The notes under the pieces were generated by a model. The model ran no database searches. It saw nothing but the letters and a program-made list of their open reading frames with translations, and was not told where the DNA came from. Positions 53,983 through 62,948 of a stretch of DNA of 64,000 nucleotides are shown in pieces. Position 1 is the first letter of the stretch. Each line of letters starts with the position of its first letter. The translations under genes and the position numbers were made by a program. The stretch lies in the NCBI GenBank assembly GCA_020073605.1, contig JAIQEW010000009.1, forward strand, positions 1-64,000, read 5' to 3'. The DNA is from Terriglobia bacterium (GTDB taxonomy: Bacteria; Acidobacteriota; Terriglobia; Acidiferrales; UBA7541).

Positions 53983-54238
53983 GAAAGGGCCGTTTGGGCG
54001 GTCTCTCCGGTGGAGTGATTGTACAGCCGTCCGTGTCATCCGCAAGGCCGGTCCACCTGCACGAGGCCTCTCCCGCTGCCGGTTTGACTCCGGGGCCAGT
54101 TGCCGCTATCCTAGTGATAGTAACTATGATGTTCGCCGCTTTCTATTAGCGCACCACGTTCCGCTCCTCTCGGAGCGCCGCCCAAGCGCATTTCTCTGTC
54201 TTCCGATTTCCCGTTTCTATTTTCCGTTTTCCGGGTGC

Positions 54239-55336
54239 ATGACCATGGCTAATTTGACGCTTTTTGAAAAACTCAACCAGATCGAATCGCGCTACGACGA
54301 GATGACGCGCGAGCTTTCCTCGCCCGAAGTCCACTCCGACTCGGCGCGTTACCAGAAGCTCGCCCGGACGCACTCCGATCTCGGCGAGATCGTCGCCAAG
54401 TATCGCGAATGGAAGGATATTGAGAAGGGTTTGCAGGGCGCGAAGCAGTTGCTCGCCGAATCCGACGACGCCGAGATGAAGCAAATGGCGCACGAGGAGG
54501 AACGCGCTCTCGAAGCTCGCCGTGAAATCGTCGAGCGCGAGGTAAAATCCCTGCTGATCCCGAAAGACCCGAACGACGAGAAAAACGTCATCCTCGAAAT
54601 CCGCGCCGGCACGGGCGGCGATGAGGCGTCGCTCTTCGCCGGCGAGCTTTTCCGCATGTACTCGCGCTATGCGGAATCGCAGGGCTGGCGCGTCGAGGTA
54701 CTCGAAAGCTCTGCTTCTCCCGTGGGCGGCATGAAGGAAATTGTCGCCGCCATTCAGGGAAGGAAGGTCTATTCGAAGCTGAAATATGAAAGCGGCGTGC
54801 ATCGCGTCCAACGCGTCCCCTCGACCGAGCAGCAGGGCCGCATCCACACGTCCGCGGCAACTGTTGCGGTGCTACCCGAAGCGGACGACATCGACATCAA
54901 GATCGAGCCGAAGGATCTGCGCATCGACACGTTCTGCTCCTCCGGTCCGGGCGGGCAGTCCGTGAACACCACCTACTCCGCCGTGCGCATCACCCACATT
55001 CCCAGCGGCCTCGTTGTCTCGCAGCAGGACGAGAAATCGCAGATCAAGAATCGCGCCAAGGCCATGCGCGTCCTCCGCACCCGCCTCTACGAAATGGAGC
55101 AGGAAAAGCAGCATCAACTGCTCGCCGCCGAGCGTCGCGGGCAGATCAAGACCGGCGACCGCAGCGAAAAAATCCGCACGTACAATTTCCCGCAGAACCG
55201 CGTCACCGACCATCGCATCAATTTCACCCTGCATCAGCTCACGGAAGCGATGGACGGCAAACTCGCACCGCTTGTCGATGCGCTGGTCACGCATTTCGAA
55301 TCCGAGCGCCTGAAGCAGGAGCTCGTGGAAGCATGA
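54239..55336 (+). CDS. prfA: Peptide chain release factor 1
   Basis: A 365-residue class I release factor that reads UAA/UAG stop codons and hydrolyses peptidyl-tRNA on the ribosome. The GGQ motif ([17 protein letters not shown], residues 238-240) is intact, and [14 protein letters not shown] and the RF1 domain 2 region ([12 protein letters not shown]) follow the RF1 pattern. ATG 54239 (MTMANL) and ATG 54245 are both possible. A much longer in-frame extension to 53519 overlaps the opposite gene and is not used. It overlaps prmC by ATGA, the standard prfA-prmC pair. Confidence 0.96.
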   Translation: MTMANLTLFEKLNQIESRYDEMTRELSSPEVHSDSARYQKLARTHSDLGEIVAKYREWKDIEKGLQGAKQLLAESDDAEMKQMAHEEERALEARREIVEREVKSLLIPKDPNDEKNVILEIRAGTGGDEASLFAGELFRMYSRYAESQGWRVEVLESSASPVGGMKEIVAAIQGRKVYSKLKYESGVHRVQRVPSTEQQGRIHTSAATVAVLPEADDIDIKIEPKDLRIDTFCSSGPGGQSVNTTYSAVRITHIPSGLVVSQQDEKSQIKNRAKAMRVLRTRLYEMEQEKQHQLLAAERRGQIKTGDRSEKIRTYNFPQNRVTDHRINFTLHQLTEAMDGKLAPLVDALVTHFESERLKQELVEA

Positions 55337-56289
55337 GAAGCGCGGCCGGAACTCGATCGGCAGATCCGATGGCGCTGGACGTTCGCGGGGCGCTGAGGGA
55401 AGGCATGGCGCGCCTGCGCGCGGCGCAGGTCCCTTCGTCCACCCTCGCCGCGGAACTGCTGCTGATGCACGCCATCGGCCGCGATCGCACGTGGCTCTAT
55501 ACGAATTCAGAGGCCATGCTCGATCTTGCCGCGTCAGAGAAGTATTTCGCGCTCGTCGCTCGGCGCGCCGCCGGCGAGCCCACGCAATACCTCACAGGCA
55601 AGCAGGAATTCTGGGGGTTGGAATTCGAAGTCACTCCTGCCGTCCTCATCCCACGCCCTGAGACCGAGCACATCATCGAAGTCGCGCTCGAGCGGCTCGG
55701 TCCACGCGGAATCAAGATCGACATGGTGACCGGCGCGCCCAGTCCGCGCCTCCGCATCGCCGATGTCGGCACGGGCTCGGGCTGTCTCGCCGTCGCTCTC
55801 GCGCACGAATTGCCGCACGCCGAAATCTTTGCGACGGACATTTCCGCAGCCGCCCTCGAAGTCGCCCGCCGCAACGCTGCGCGACGCGGTGTCTCCGACC
55901 GCATCCATTTCATAGAGACCAATCTTCTTGAGGCCGTTATTCACGAGTCACAAGTCACGGGTCACGAGCCACGCCTCTTTGACCTGATTGTCAGCAATCC
56001 GCCTTACGTCGCGCGCAACGAGGCCGCCACGCTCCCCCGCGAAGTCCGCGACCACGAGCCCCACGCGGCCCTTTTCGGCGGCCCCACGGGCGTCGAGATC
56101 TACTCGCGCCTCATCGAACAGGCCGGCTCGCTCTTGCGCGAAGGCGGCGTCCTGGTGCTCGAACTCGGCCACAATGCAGCGGACGAAGTTCGCAGAATGT
56201 TCCACGTGCAACCAGGATGGGTTAACGTGAGCATTACCAACGATCTTGCGGGCATTCCCCGCGTACTCGCCGCCGAACACAGAGTGTGA
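55333..56289 (+). CDS. prmC: Release factor glutamine methyltransferase
   Basis: A 318-residue methyltransferase (HemK) that methylates the GGQ glutamine of release factors. [20 protein letters not shown] is the SAM-binding motif, and the NPPY motif is at residues 222-225 ([14 protein letters not shown]). The N-terminal helical domain has [33 protein letters not shown]. Between the SAM domain strands lies a tandem heptamer insert (55941-55968) that lengthens a loop by about 10 residues. It starts in an ATGA overlap with prfA. The following dinB start is four bases after its stop. Confidence 0.95.
   Translation: MRSAAGTRSADPMALDVRGALREGMARLRAAQVPSSTLAAELLLMHAIGRDRTWLYTNSEAMLDLAASEKYFALVARRAAGEPTQYLTGKQEFWGLEFEVTPAVLIPRPETEHIIEVALERLGPRGIKIDMVTGAPSPRLRIADVGTGSGCLAVALAHELPHAEIFATDISAAALEVARRNAARRGVSDRIHFIETNLLEAVIHESQVTGHEPRLFDLIVSNPPYVARNEAATLPREVRDHEPHAALFGGPTGVEIYSRLIEQAGSLLREGGVLVLELGHNAADEVRRMFHVQPGWVNVSITNDLAGIPRVLAAEHRV
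55941..55968 (+). repeat. Tandem heptamer repeat inside prmC
   Basis: Four heptamers in direct succession: TCACGAG, TCACAAG, TCACGGG, TCACGAG. They encode part of a loop ([10 protein letters not shown]) between SAM-domain strands. The 28-base length is not a multiple of three by itself, but the frame is kept by flanking bases. Confidence 0.7.
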
Positions 56290-56293
56290 TGCC

Positions 56294-57529
56294 GTGCCCA
56301 AGCTGGCCCATTTCCGCGCGAAGCATGGCGCACCATCGGCCAGCCCAATCGATTCGACTGCAGCGATTCTGCACATCGACATGGACGCATTTTTCGTGTC
56401 GGTCGAGCTGCTCGCGCGTCCCGAGCTGAAAGGCCTGCCTGTCGTCGTCGGAGGCCAGCGCGACCAGCGCGGCGTGGTTACCTCCGCGAGCTATGAAGCG
56501 CGCCGCTTCGGCGTGCAATCCGCGATGCCGCTCCGCACCGCCGCGAAGCTCTGCCCCCAGGCAGTCTTCCTCGACGGCCATCACGAACTGTATGGCCAGT
56601 GGAGCGACCGGGTCGCCGCGATCCTGGCGAAATATTCCCCAGTCGTCGAAATGGCTTCGATCGACGAGGCGTATCTCGATCTTGCGGGCACGGAACGGCT
56701 CCACGGTCCTCCGCTTTCCGCAGCGAACAAGCTATTGCGCGAAATCACTTCCGCGACGGGCCTGCCCTGTTCGGGCGGCCTCGGCTCGACGCGCCTTGTG
56801 GCAAAAGTGGCGAGCGAGCAGGCCAAGCCGCGCGGCCTCGTCTGGGTTCCATCGGGCAGCGAAGCCGCTTTTCTGGCACCTCTCGCTGCAAGGAGAATTC
56901 CCGGGATTGGCAAGGTCACTGAGGCTGCGTTGAAGAATCTCGGCATCGAGACCATCGCGCAGCTGCAACTCCTGCCGCTCGAGCGATTGGAGGAAACCTT
57001 CGGCCGGTGGGGAACGGCGCTCTATCGCAAGGCGCGCGGCATCGATTCCTATGAATTCTTCGTTGATGCCGAAGCGAAGTCGCTCTCGCACAATCAGACG
57101 TTCGGCCACGACACGAACGACCGCGAGCAGTTGCAATCCACACTCAGCCATCTGTGCCAGAAAGCGTCCAAGCGCCTGCGCGACGCTGGGCTGCATGCCC
57201 GCACCGTGACTCTGACGCTCCGTTTCGCCGATTTCACGACGATCACGCGTAGCCAAACCCTTGCGGAACCCTCGGACCTCGACGCTGTGTTCCTGAAACC
57301 AATTCGCGAGCTCTTCTCGCGCTCCTGGAACGGCTCGGCCATGTTGCGGCTCGTGGGTGTCGCTCTTTCTTCGTTTTCCGCCGGATCGGGGCAACTCGAT
57401 CTCCTTGATCCCGGCCGGCGGGAAAAGCTCGAGCGCCTCGCGCGCACCACGGATCGTCTCCGCGATCGCTTCGGTTTTTCGAAGCTCCAGCTTGGCGGCT
57501 CTCTCACCCGCAGGGACACCCGCGATTGA
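56294..57529 (+). CDS. dinB: DNA polymerase IV (Y family)
   Basis: A 411-residue translesion DNA polymerase. ILHIDMDAFFVSVELLARPE supplies the metal-binding aspartate of the palm, ASIDEAYLDL supplies the second acidic pair, and SYEARRFGVQSAMPLRTA is the fingers region. KVASEQAKPRGLVWV, RRIPGIGKVTEAALKNLGI (helix-hairpin-helix) and the C-terminal little-finger domain complete it. A beta-clamp motif may lie in GSGQLDLLDP near the C-terminus (QLDLL). GTG 56294 is chosen as it directly follows prmC; a start inside prmC (56246) is possible. No SOS box is recognised. Confidence 0.93.
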   Translation: MPKLAHFRAKHGAPSASPIDSTAAILHIDMDAFFVSVELLARPELKGLPVVVGGQRDQRGVVTSASYEARRFGVQSAMPLRTAAKLCPQAVFLDGHHELYGQWSDRVAAILAKYSPVVEMASIDEAYLDLAGTERLHGPPLSAANKLLREITSATGLPCSGGLGSTRLVAKVASEQAKPRGLVWVPSGSEAAFLAPLAARRIPGIGKVTEAALKNLGIETIAQLQLLPLERLEETFGRWGTALYRKARGIDSYEFFVDAEAKSLSHNQTFGHDTNDREQLQSTLSHLCQKASKRLRDAGLHARTVTLTLRFADFTTITRSQTLAEPSDLDAVFLKPIRELFSRSWNGSAMLRLVGVALSSFSAGSGQLDLLDPGRREKLERLARTTDRLRDRFGFSKLQLGGSLTRRDTRD

Positions 57530-57553
57530 GTCCCGACGAGTCCCCGCCTGCCA

Positions 57554-57568
57554 TATAATCGCGCTGCC
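57554..57568 (+). promoter_or_regulatory. TATAAT -10 element just before the phosphatase gene
   Basis: TATAAT at 57554-57559 is a perfect -10 hexamer. The ATG is at 57569, only 9 bases past it, so a transcript starting 6-8 bases downstream would be nearly leaderless. The -35 region is weak (TTGAGT at 57526 gives too long a spacer). The block ATAATCGCGCT recurs before cca. Confidence 0.5.
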
Positions 57569-58741
57569 ATGCCGCCTGCTCCGAAACGTCCGCCCAAAGA
57601 CCCTCGAGGATTCGTGCGCGCGATACGGACGTTTTGGGCCCGCGTGACCGAAGGCCTCGAAATGCAACAGCTCTGGGGCCAGTTCCTTTCCGAGGCCAAG
57701 TCCAGCTACCACTTCTACTCGAAAGACGTCGACTGGGACGAGATCGGCCGCAAATCACGCGGACCCGGAAGGATTTGGATGTCCGCGTGGGCGCTCTTTC
57801 AGGCGATGCTGATGAAGCTCTCGCCCGCGCGGCGTGTGCTGCTTCTTCTCGCGATCTTTCTGCTCGTCGTGCAGCCCGACATCCACTGGGGCACCAAAGC
57901 AGAATTCGCGTTTCGATTCGGCGGCATCGGCGTGGTGATTCTGTTTGTTCTGCTTGCGGTCGAGCTGGCCGATCGCGTGACAATGAAGCGCGATCTCGAA
58001 ATCGCCCGCGAAATCCAGCAATGGCTCGTTCCCGACCGACCGCCCGACGTGCCAGGGTTCGACATCGCATTCGCAACGCGCCCGCAAAACACCGTGGCGG
58101 GCGACTACTACGACGCGTTTCTACGTCCAATTTCGGATGCCGCCGGGGCTCCGCCCTTATTCATCGCGGTCGCTGATGTTGCCGGGAAGAGCGTCCCGGC
58201 AGCTCTGCTGATGGCGACTTTTCAGGCCAGTTTGCGTGCGCTCACGGCCACGCCGGCGACACTCGACGAGATCGTGACAGGCCTCGACCGCTACTGTCGC
58301 ACCAACAGTCTCGAAGGACGCAGGTTCACCACCGCCTTCCTTGCGCAAATCGATCCACAAACGCGCCAAATGCGCTACACAAATGCCGGGCATAACTATC
58401 CAATTCTGCGCAGGGTTTCGGGTGAAATTGAAAGGCTCTCGACCGGCGGCCCGCCATTCGGTGTGCCGCTCTTCTCGGATGGCGAAGTGACCTATGGATT
58501 GTCGAGCGTTCAGCTAGAGCCTGGCGATTTGCTCGTCATTTTCACCGACGGTGTCGTCGAGGCGGTAGACAGCCGGGGCGAGGAATTCGGTGAATCCCGC
58601 TTGATTCCACTCATTCAGTCGGCGCGGCCCGAAAGTGCGGCCGATACGCTGGCCGGCGTGATGGCACAGGTGAATACGTTCGTAGGCCAAGTGCGACAGC
58701 ACGACGACATCACCTGCTTCGTGCTTTGCGTGAAGGGCTAG
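57569..58741 (+). CDS. SpoIIE-type PP2C serine phosphatase (RsbU-like)
   Basis: A 390-residue protein. An N-terminal cytoplasmic stretch of about 85 residues precedes two membrane helices (RRVLLLLAIFLLVVQP and FGGIGVVILFVLLAVEL), then the phosphatase domain with IAREIQQWLVPDRPPDVPGF, AGDYYDAFL, VADVAGKSVPAALLMAT, YTNAGHNYPILRR and IFTDGVVEAVDSRGEEFGE. RsbU-type enzymes dephosphorylate anti-sigma-antagonist proteins in partner-switching control. No STAS-domain or anti-sigma kinase gene is nearby. The region before the phosphatase domain has no recognised sensor domain. The gene probably links envelope or stress signals to a distant regulator. Confidence 0.92.
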   Translation: MPPAPKRPPKDPRGFVRAIRTFWARVTEGLEMQQLWGQFLSEAKSSYHFYSKDVDWDEIGRKSRGPGRIWMSAWALFQAMLMKLSPARRVLLLLAIFLLVVQPDIHWGTKAEFAFRFGGIGVVILFVLLAVELADRVTMKRDLEIAREIQQWLVPDRPPDVPGFDIAFATRPQNTVAGDYYDAFLRPISDAAGAPPLFIAVADVAGKSVPAALLMATFQASLRALTATPATLDEIVTGLDRYCRTNSLEGRRFTTAFLAQIDPQTRQMRYTNAGHNYPILRRVSGEIERLSTGGPPFGVPLFSDGEVTYGLSSVQLEPGDLLVIFTDGVVEAVDSRGEEFGESRLIPLIQSARPESAADTLAGVMAQVNTFVGQVRQHDDITCFVLCVKG

Positions 58742-58815
58742 CACGTTTCCAGAAGCGCTTCCGGTGGCCCGCTTCGGATTACCCGGCTCTGGCTTCCAAC
58801 CTCCGCCACTTTCGC

Positions 58816-58828
58816 TCATAATCGCGCT
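58816..58828 (+). promoter_or_regulatory. CATAAT -10-like element abutting the cca start
   Basis: CATAAT at about 58817-58822 matches a -10 hexamer with one mismatch and ends six bases before ATG 58829. The block ATAATCGCGCT is the same as the one before 57569. Transcription from it would give a leaderless cca mRNA. Confidence 0.4.
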
Positions 58829-60181
58829 ATGAACGCTCGTGCTCTCGCCGAACATGTCTGCCGCACCTTGCGAGGAGCGGGCAATCAGGCCTACCTCGTC
58901 GGCGGGTGTGTGCGCGATATCCTGCTCGGGCGCGAGCCTGCCGACTACGATGTCGCCACCGACGCCACGCCGGACCGCGTCCAGGGGCTTTTTCCGCACA
59001 GTCTGGCCGTGGGCGCGCGGTTTGGAGTCATCATCGTCACGGACGAGGCGGACACGGGCGAGTCCGTGCAAGTCGAGGTCGCGACGTTTCGCTCCGACAT
59101 CGGCTATTCCGACGGCCGCCACCCCGATCACGTCGTGTACGCGAAATCGGCCGCGGAAGACGTTAAGCGCCGAGACTTCACGATCAACGCCTTGTTGCTC
59201 GATCCGGAGACGAAGGAAGTTCTTGACTATGTAGGCGGGCGCGATGACCTTCGCGCCGGAATCATTCGCGCCATTGGCCGAGCGGAGGACCGGTTTCGCG
59301 AGGACAAGCTCCGCATGGTTCGCGCCGTGCGCTTCGCCGCGCGATTTCGCTACGCCATCGAATCGGCCACGTTCAGCGCGATCCCGAAACTTGCGCCGGA
59401 GATTCACCAGGTCTCGGCGGAGCGCCTTCGCGATGAGCTCACGAAGCTCCTCACGGAAGGCGCCGCGCGGCGCGGATTCGAGCTTCTCGATGAGACGCGG
59501 CTCCTGGCCGAGTTGCTCCCGGAGATTGCGCGCATGAAGGGCGTGGAACAGCCGCCGCAATTTCATCCCGAAGGCGACGTATGGACGCACACGCTGATCA
59601 TGCTGGAAAATTTGCCGGCCGGATGCGCTCCCGCGCTGGCCTGGGGCGTCCTGCTTCACGACGTTGGAAAACCTCCCACGTTCACGCCGCCCTCCGGTCC
59701 GAACGGGCGGATCCGCTTTGACGAGCACACCGAGGTCGGCACGCGCATGGCCGAGGAAATCTGCCGCCGCCTGCGCTTCTCGAACGACGAGACCGGCCAG
59801 ATTGCCGCGCTCGTGGCGAACCACATGCGGTTCAAGGATGCGCCCCAGATGAAGCAGGCCACGCTCAAGCGCTTCGTCCGGCTCAACCGATTTGGCGAGC
59901 ATCTCGAATTGCACCGGCTCGATTGCGTCTCAAGCCACGGCCATCTCGACAACTACGAATACGTCCGCCGGTTCCTGGCCGAGACCCCGCCGGAGCAGGT
60001 ACGTCCGCCGCGTCTTTTGAACGGCGACGATCTGATCGCCCTGGGATTCGCCCCCGGACCGCCCTTCCACGCGATCCTGGAGGCCGTGGAGGAGGCCCAG
60101 CTCAATGGCAAGGTTAACACCCGCGAAGACGCGCTCCGCCTCGTACAGGACTCATACAAGCCCGCCTCGGGAAGCCGTTAA
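58829..60181 (+). CDS. cca: CCA tRNA nucleotidyltransferase/poly(A) polymerase family protein with HD domain
   Basis: A 450-residue class II nucleotidyltransferase. AYLVGGCVRDILLGREPADY and VATDA carry the G-G and DxD catalytic motifs, RRDFTINALLLDPETKEVLD is motif B, and FREDKLRMVRAVRFAARF is the helical motif C-D region. The C-terminal HD domain has WGVLLHDVGKPPTF. HD-containing members often act as CCA-adding enzymes with phosphohydrolase activity. The alternative is poly(A) polymerase; the two are hard to tell apart by eye. ATG 58829 directly follows the -10-like element. Confidence 0.9.
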   Translation: MNARALAEHVCRTLRGAGNQAYLVGGCVRDILLGREPADYDVATDATPDRVQGLFPHSLAVGARFGVIIVTDEADTGESVQVEVATFRSDIGYSDGRHPDHVVYAKSAAEDVKRRDFTINALLLDPETKEVLDYVGGRDDLRAGIIRAIGRAEDRFREDKLRMVRAVRFAARFRYAIESATFSAIPKLAPEIHQVSAERLRDELTKLLTEGAARRGFELLDETRLLAELLPEIARMKGVEQPPQFHPEGDVWTHTLIMLENLPAGCAPALAWGVLLHDVGKPPTFTPPSGPNGRIRFDEHTEVGTRMAEEICRRLRFSNDETGQIAALVANHMRFKDAPQMKQATLKRFVRLNRFGEHLELHRLDCVSSHGHLDNYEYVRRFLAETPPEQVRPPRLLNGDDLIALGFAPGPPFHAILEAVEEAQLNGKVNTREDALRLVQDSYKPASGSR

Positions 60182-60409
60182 GGCCTTTTATTTCATTTCA
60201 TTAGGTATGGTTCACGCTGCGTCTTTGTGTAAGTCCAATGGAAACTTGCAATTATAGATTTAGCATGATACGCTCATATCTTCTTATAGCAGTAGGCGAA
60301 CATGATGAAATCCTTTCTGCTGGCCGCGCATCTAACCGTTTAGACAGCCGATAAAGCTGTCGAACGGTTTTATTTGCATTTGTCGCGTATGTTGTCCAAG
60401 GGGGCCAAA
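60182..60409. other. lon leader region
   Basis: About 230 bases that are clearly AT-rich in the first half. TTGCAA (about 60246) and TACGCT (17-base spacing) form a tentative promoter, and a hairpin lies at 60334-60369. Downstream of it the lon start is only 20-40 bases away. Confidence 0.35.
60334..60375 (+). terminator. Hairpin with T-rich tail in the cca-lon gap
   Basis: AACCGTTTAGACAGC pairs with GCTGTCGAACGGTT (one mismatch or bulge) and is followed by TTATTT. The form is that of an intrinsic terminator and lies 152 bases after cca. It also sits inside the expected lon leader, so it could be an attenuator instead. Confidence 0.45.
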
Positions 60410-62833
60410 TTGGCTAAGTCCACGACCGCTGTTCCAAAAGAACTCGCTATTCTTCCCGTGCGAGACACGGTCCTGTTTCCGGGCGCGGTGATGCCGCTGC
60501 CGGTGGGCCGCGAGAGTTCGCTTGCGCTTCTCGATTCGCTGGAAGGACCTGAGAAACTCCTAGGCGTGGTCGCGCAGCTCGATCCGCGCGTTGAGGTGCC
60601 GACGGGCGCCGATCTTCACGCCATCGGTACGATTGCGAAAGTTCACAAGATGGTGCGCATGCCCAACGGGAACGTCGTTGCGTTCCTGGAGGGCCTGAGC
60701 CGCATCCGCGTGGCCGAAGTGATCATGCTGAAGCCCTTTCTTCGCGCGCGGGTGGATGCCCAGCCCGATATCGAAGACCAGCCCGATGCCGAGCTGACCG
60801 CGCTCGAACGCAACGTCCAGGAATTGTTCAAGGAAGTGGTGGCGCGTTCGCCGCAACTTTCCGATGATCTTCAAACCGAGGCCGCGAGCATCGATTCGCC
60901 CGCCCGGCTGGCGGATTTCGTTGCATCGACGCTGCCCTCGCTCAACACGATGGTGCGCCAGGAACTACTGGAAACATTCAGCGTGCGCAAGCGCCTTGAG
61001 ACCTTGATCAACGAGCTTTCCAAGGAGAAAGAGGTCCTCGAGCTGCGCAGCAAGATTCACGAACAGGTGCAGGAGCAGGTCAACCAGAGCCAGCGCGAGT
61101 TCCTGTTGCGCGAGCAGATGAAGGCCATTCAAAAGGAATTGGGCGAATCCGACGACTCGCAAACGGAGGTTGAAGAGCTCCGCAAGAAGGTTGAAGAGTC
61201 GGGGATGTCCGCCGAGGCAAAGAAGGAGTGCGAGCGCGAGCTGAAGCGCCTCTCGAAGATGACTCCGGCTTCCGCCGAGTACATGGTTTCGCGGACGTAC
61301 CTCGAATGGATGACCGCGCTTCCGTGGAACAAGACTTCCGGCACGGGCGAAGAGCAAATCGATATCGCCAAGGCGGAGGAAATCCTGAATGAGGATCACT
61401 ACGACCTCGAAAAGGTGAAACAGCGGATCCTCGACTATTTCGCGGTGAAGAAGCTCCAGCCCGGGATGAAGGGGCCCATTCTTTGCTTCGTCGGGCCTCC
61501 CGGAGTGGGCAAAACCTCACTCGGCAAGTCGATCGCACGCGCGATGGGGCGTAAGTTTGTGCGCATCTCCCTCGGGGGCATGCACGACGAAGCCGAGATT
61601 CGCGGCCACCGGCGCACGTACATCGGCGCTCTGCCCGGCCAGATCATCCAGGGAATCAAGCGCGCCGAAACGTCCGACCCCGTCCTCATGCTGGACGAAG
61701 TGGACAAGCTCGGCCGCGATTTCCGCGGCGATCCGTCGGCGGCGCTGATGGAGGTGCTCGATCCGGAACAGAATTCCACATTCCGCGATCATTATCTCGA
61801 CGTGCCGTTCGATCTGTCGAAGGTCATCTTCGTGATGACCGCAAACTGGCTCGATCCGATTCCCGAGCCGCTGCGCGACCGCATGGAGATTCTGGAACTC
61901 CCCGGCTACACCGAGGAAGAAAAGATCCACATCGCCAAGCGCTTCCTGATCCCGCGCCAGACCAAGGAACACGGTCTTGCGCTGGGAGAGCAGATCGAGT
62001 TCAGCGATGAATCGCTGCACGACTTGATCCACCATTACACGCGCGAGGCGGGCGTGCGAAATCTCGAACGCGAGATCGCCACGCTCGTGCGCAAGCAGGC
62101 TCGGCGCATCGCCGAAGGCAAGACGGACAAGCTGATCGTCACGCCGGAAGTGATTCGCGAGGCGCTCGGCATTCCCAAGTTCCGCCTCGAGAAGGAAGTC
62201 GAAGAGCGAGTCAAGCAGCCCGGCGTCTCGGTGGGGCTCGTCTGGACGCCTGTCGGCGGCGACATCGTCTTCATCGAAGCCAGCAAGGCCCGCGGCGGCA
62301 AGGGCTTCACCATGACCGGACATCTCGGCGAGGTGATGCAGGAATCCATGCGCGCTGCTCTGAGCTGGGTGCGATCGAATTCGGACCGCTACGGCATCGA
62401 CCCGGACTTCTTCCGCAAGCTCGACTTGCACATCCACGTGCCGTCGGGCGCGATTCCGAAGGACGGGCCGTCGGCGGGCATCGCCATGGTCACGGCTCTC
62501 GTGAGCCTGCTGACCGGGCGCCCCATCCGGCCGCGCGTCGCGATGACGGGAGAAATTTCACTCTCCGGAGTCGTGCTGCCGATCGGCGGGGTCAAGGAAA
62601 AGGTGCTTGGAGCCAAGCGTGCGGGCATCCGCGAGGTCATCCTGCCGTCGGAGAACGAGGCCAACGTGCAAGAGGACTTGCAGCCCCCCATGCTCGAGGG
62701 CATCCAGATCCACTTCGTGCGTACGGTGGAAGAGGCGCTCGAGATCGCGCTGGGCAAATTCGATAAGCCGGTCCGCCCGGTAACGGGCGGACCGCGCGGT
62801 GAAGATCGCCCGGCCGCAGGCCCCGTCCACTAA
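60410..62833 (+). CDS. lon: ATP-dependent protease La
   Basis: An 807-residue AAA+ protease. The N-terminal Lon domain has ELAILPVRDTVLFPGAVMPL; the AAA+ Walker A is GPPGVGKTSLGKSIARAMGR (K368 with this start) and Walker B is PVLMLDEVDKLG. The protease domain has the Ser-Lys dyad: S688 in KDGPSAGIAM and K731 in PIGGVKEKVLGAKRAG. It degrades misfolded and regulatory proteins. TTG 60410 is chosen because AAGGGGG (60398-60404) lies directly upstream. ATG 60389 is an alternative with no ribosome binding site. Confidence 0.95.
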   Translation: MAKSTTAVPKELAILPVRDTVLFPGAVMPLPVGRESSLALLDSLEGPEKLLGVVAQLDPRVEVPTGADLHAIGTIAKVHKMVRMPNGNVVAFLEGLSRIRVAEVIMLKPFLRARVDAQPDIEDQPDAELTALERNVQELFKEVVARSPQLSDDLQTEAASIDSPARLADFVASTLPSLNTMVRQELLETFSVRKRLETLINELSKEKEVLELRSKIHEQVQEQVNQSQREFLLREQMKAIQKELGESDDSQTEVEELRKKVEESGMSAEAKKECERELKRLSKMTPASAEYMVSRTYLEWMTALPWNKTSGTGEEQIDIAKAEEILNEDHYDLEKVKQRILDYFAVKKLQPGMKGPILCFVGPPGVGKTSLGKSIARAMGRKFVRISLGGMHDEAEIRGHRRTYIGALPGQIIQGIKRAETSDPVLMLDEVDKLGRDFRGDPSAALMEVLDPEQNSTFRDHYLDVPFDLSKVIFVMTANWLDPIPEPLRDRMEILELPGYTEEEKIHIAKRFLIPRQTKEHGLALGEQIEFSDESLHDLIHHYTREAGVRNLEREIATLVRKQARRIAEGKTDKLIVTPEVIREALGIPKFRLEKEVEERVKQPGVSVGLVWTPVGGDIVFIEASKARGGKGFTMTGHLGEVMQESMRAALSWVRSNSDRYGIDPDFFRKLDLHIHVPSGAIPKDGPSAGIAMVTALVSLLTGRPIRPRVAMTGEISLSGVVLPIGGVKEKVLGAKRAGIREVILPSENEANVQEDLQPPMLEGIQIHFVRTVEEALEIALGKFDKPVRPVTGGPRGEDRPAAGPVH

Positions 62834-62857
62834 GAGCCCGAAAAACCGAAAAATGAA

Positions 62858-62890
62858 GGCCCGGACGGAAACGTCCGGGCCTTTTCTTTT
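62858..62890 (+). terminator. Rho-independent terminator of lon
   Basis: GGCCCGGACG, loop GAAA, CGTCCGGGCC, then TTTTCTTTT. A perfect 10-bp GC-rich stem with a tetraloop and a T-run, 24 bases after the lon stop. Confidence 0.93.
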
Positions 62891-62948
62891 GGGCTCACGA
62901 AAAACCTTTCCTGTTGCGGCGCGCCGCGCATTCGCGTAGACGTAGCCG

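Noticed and set aside
53519-54238. Upstream extension of prfA in frame
   Set aside because: It overlaps the opposite carrier-ligase gene and reads as arginine/proline/serine-rich non-coding sequence. The RF1 sequence begins at 54239.
58514-59914. 466-codon minus-strand frame over the phosphatase end and cca
   Set aside because: It covers two well-supported genes in the opposite strand and shows no family resemblance.
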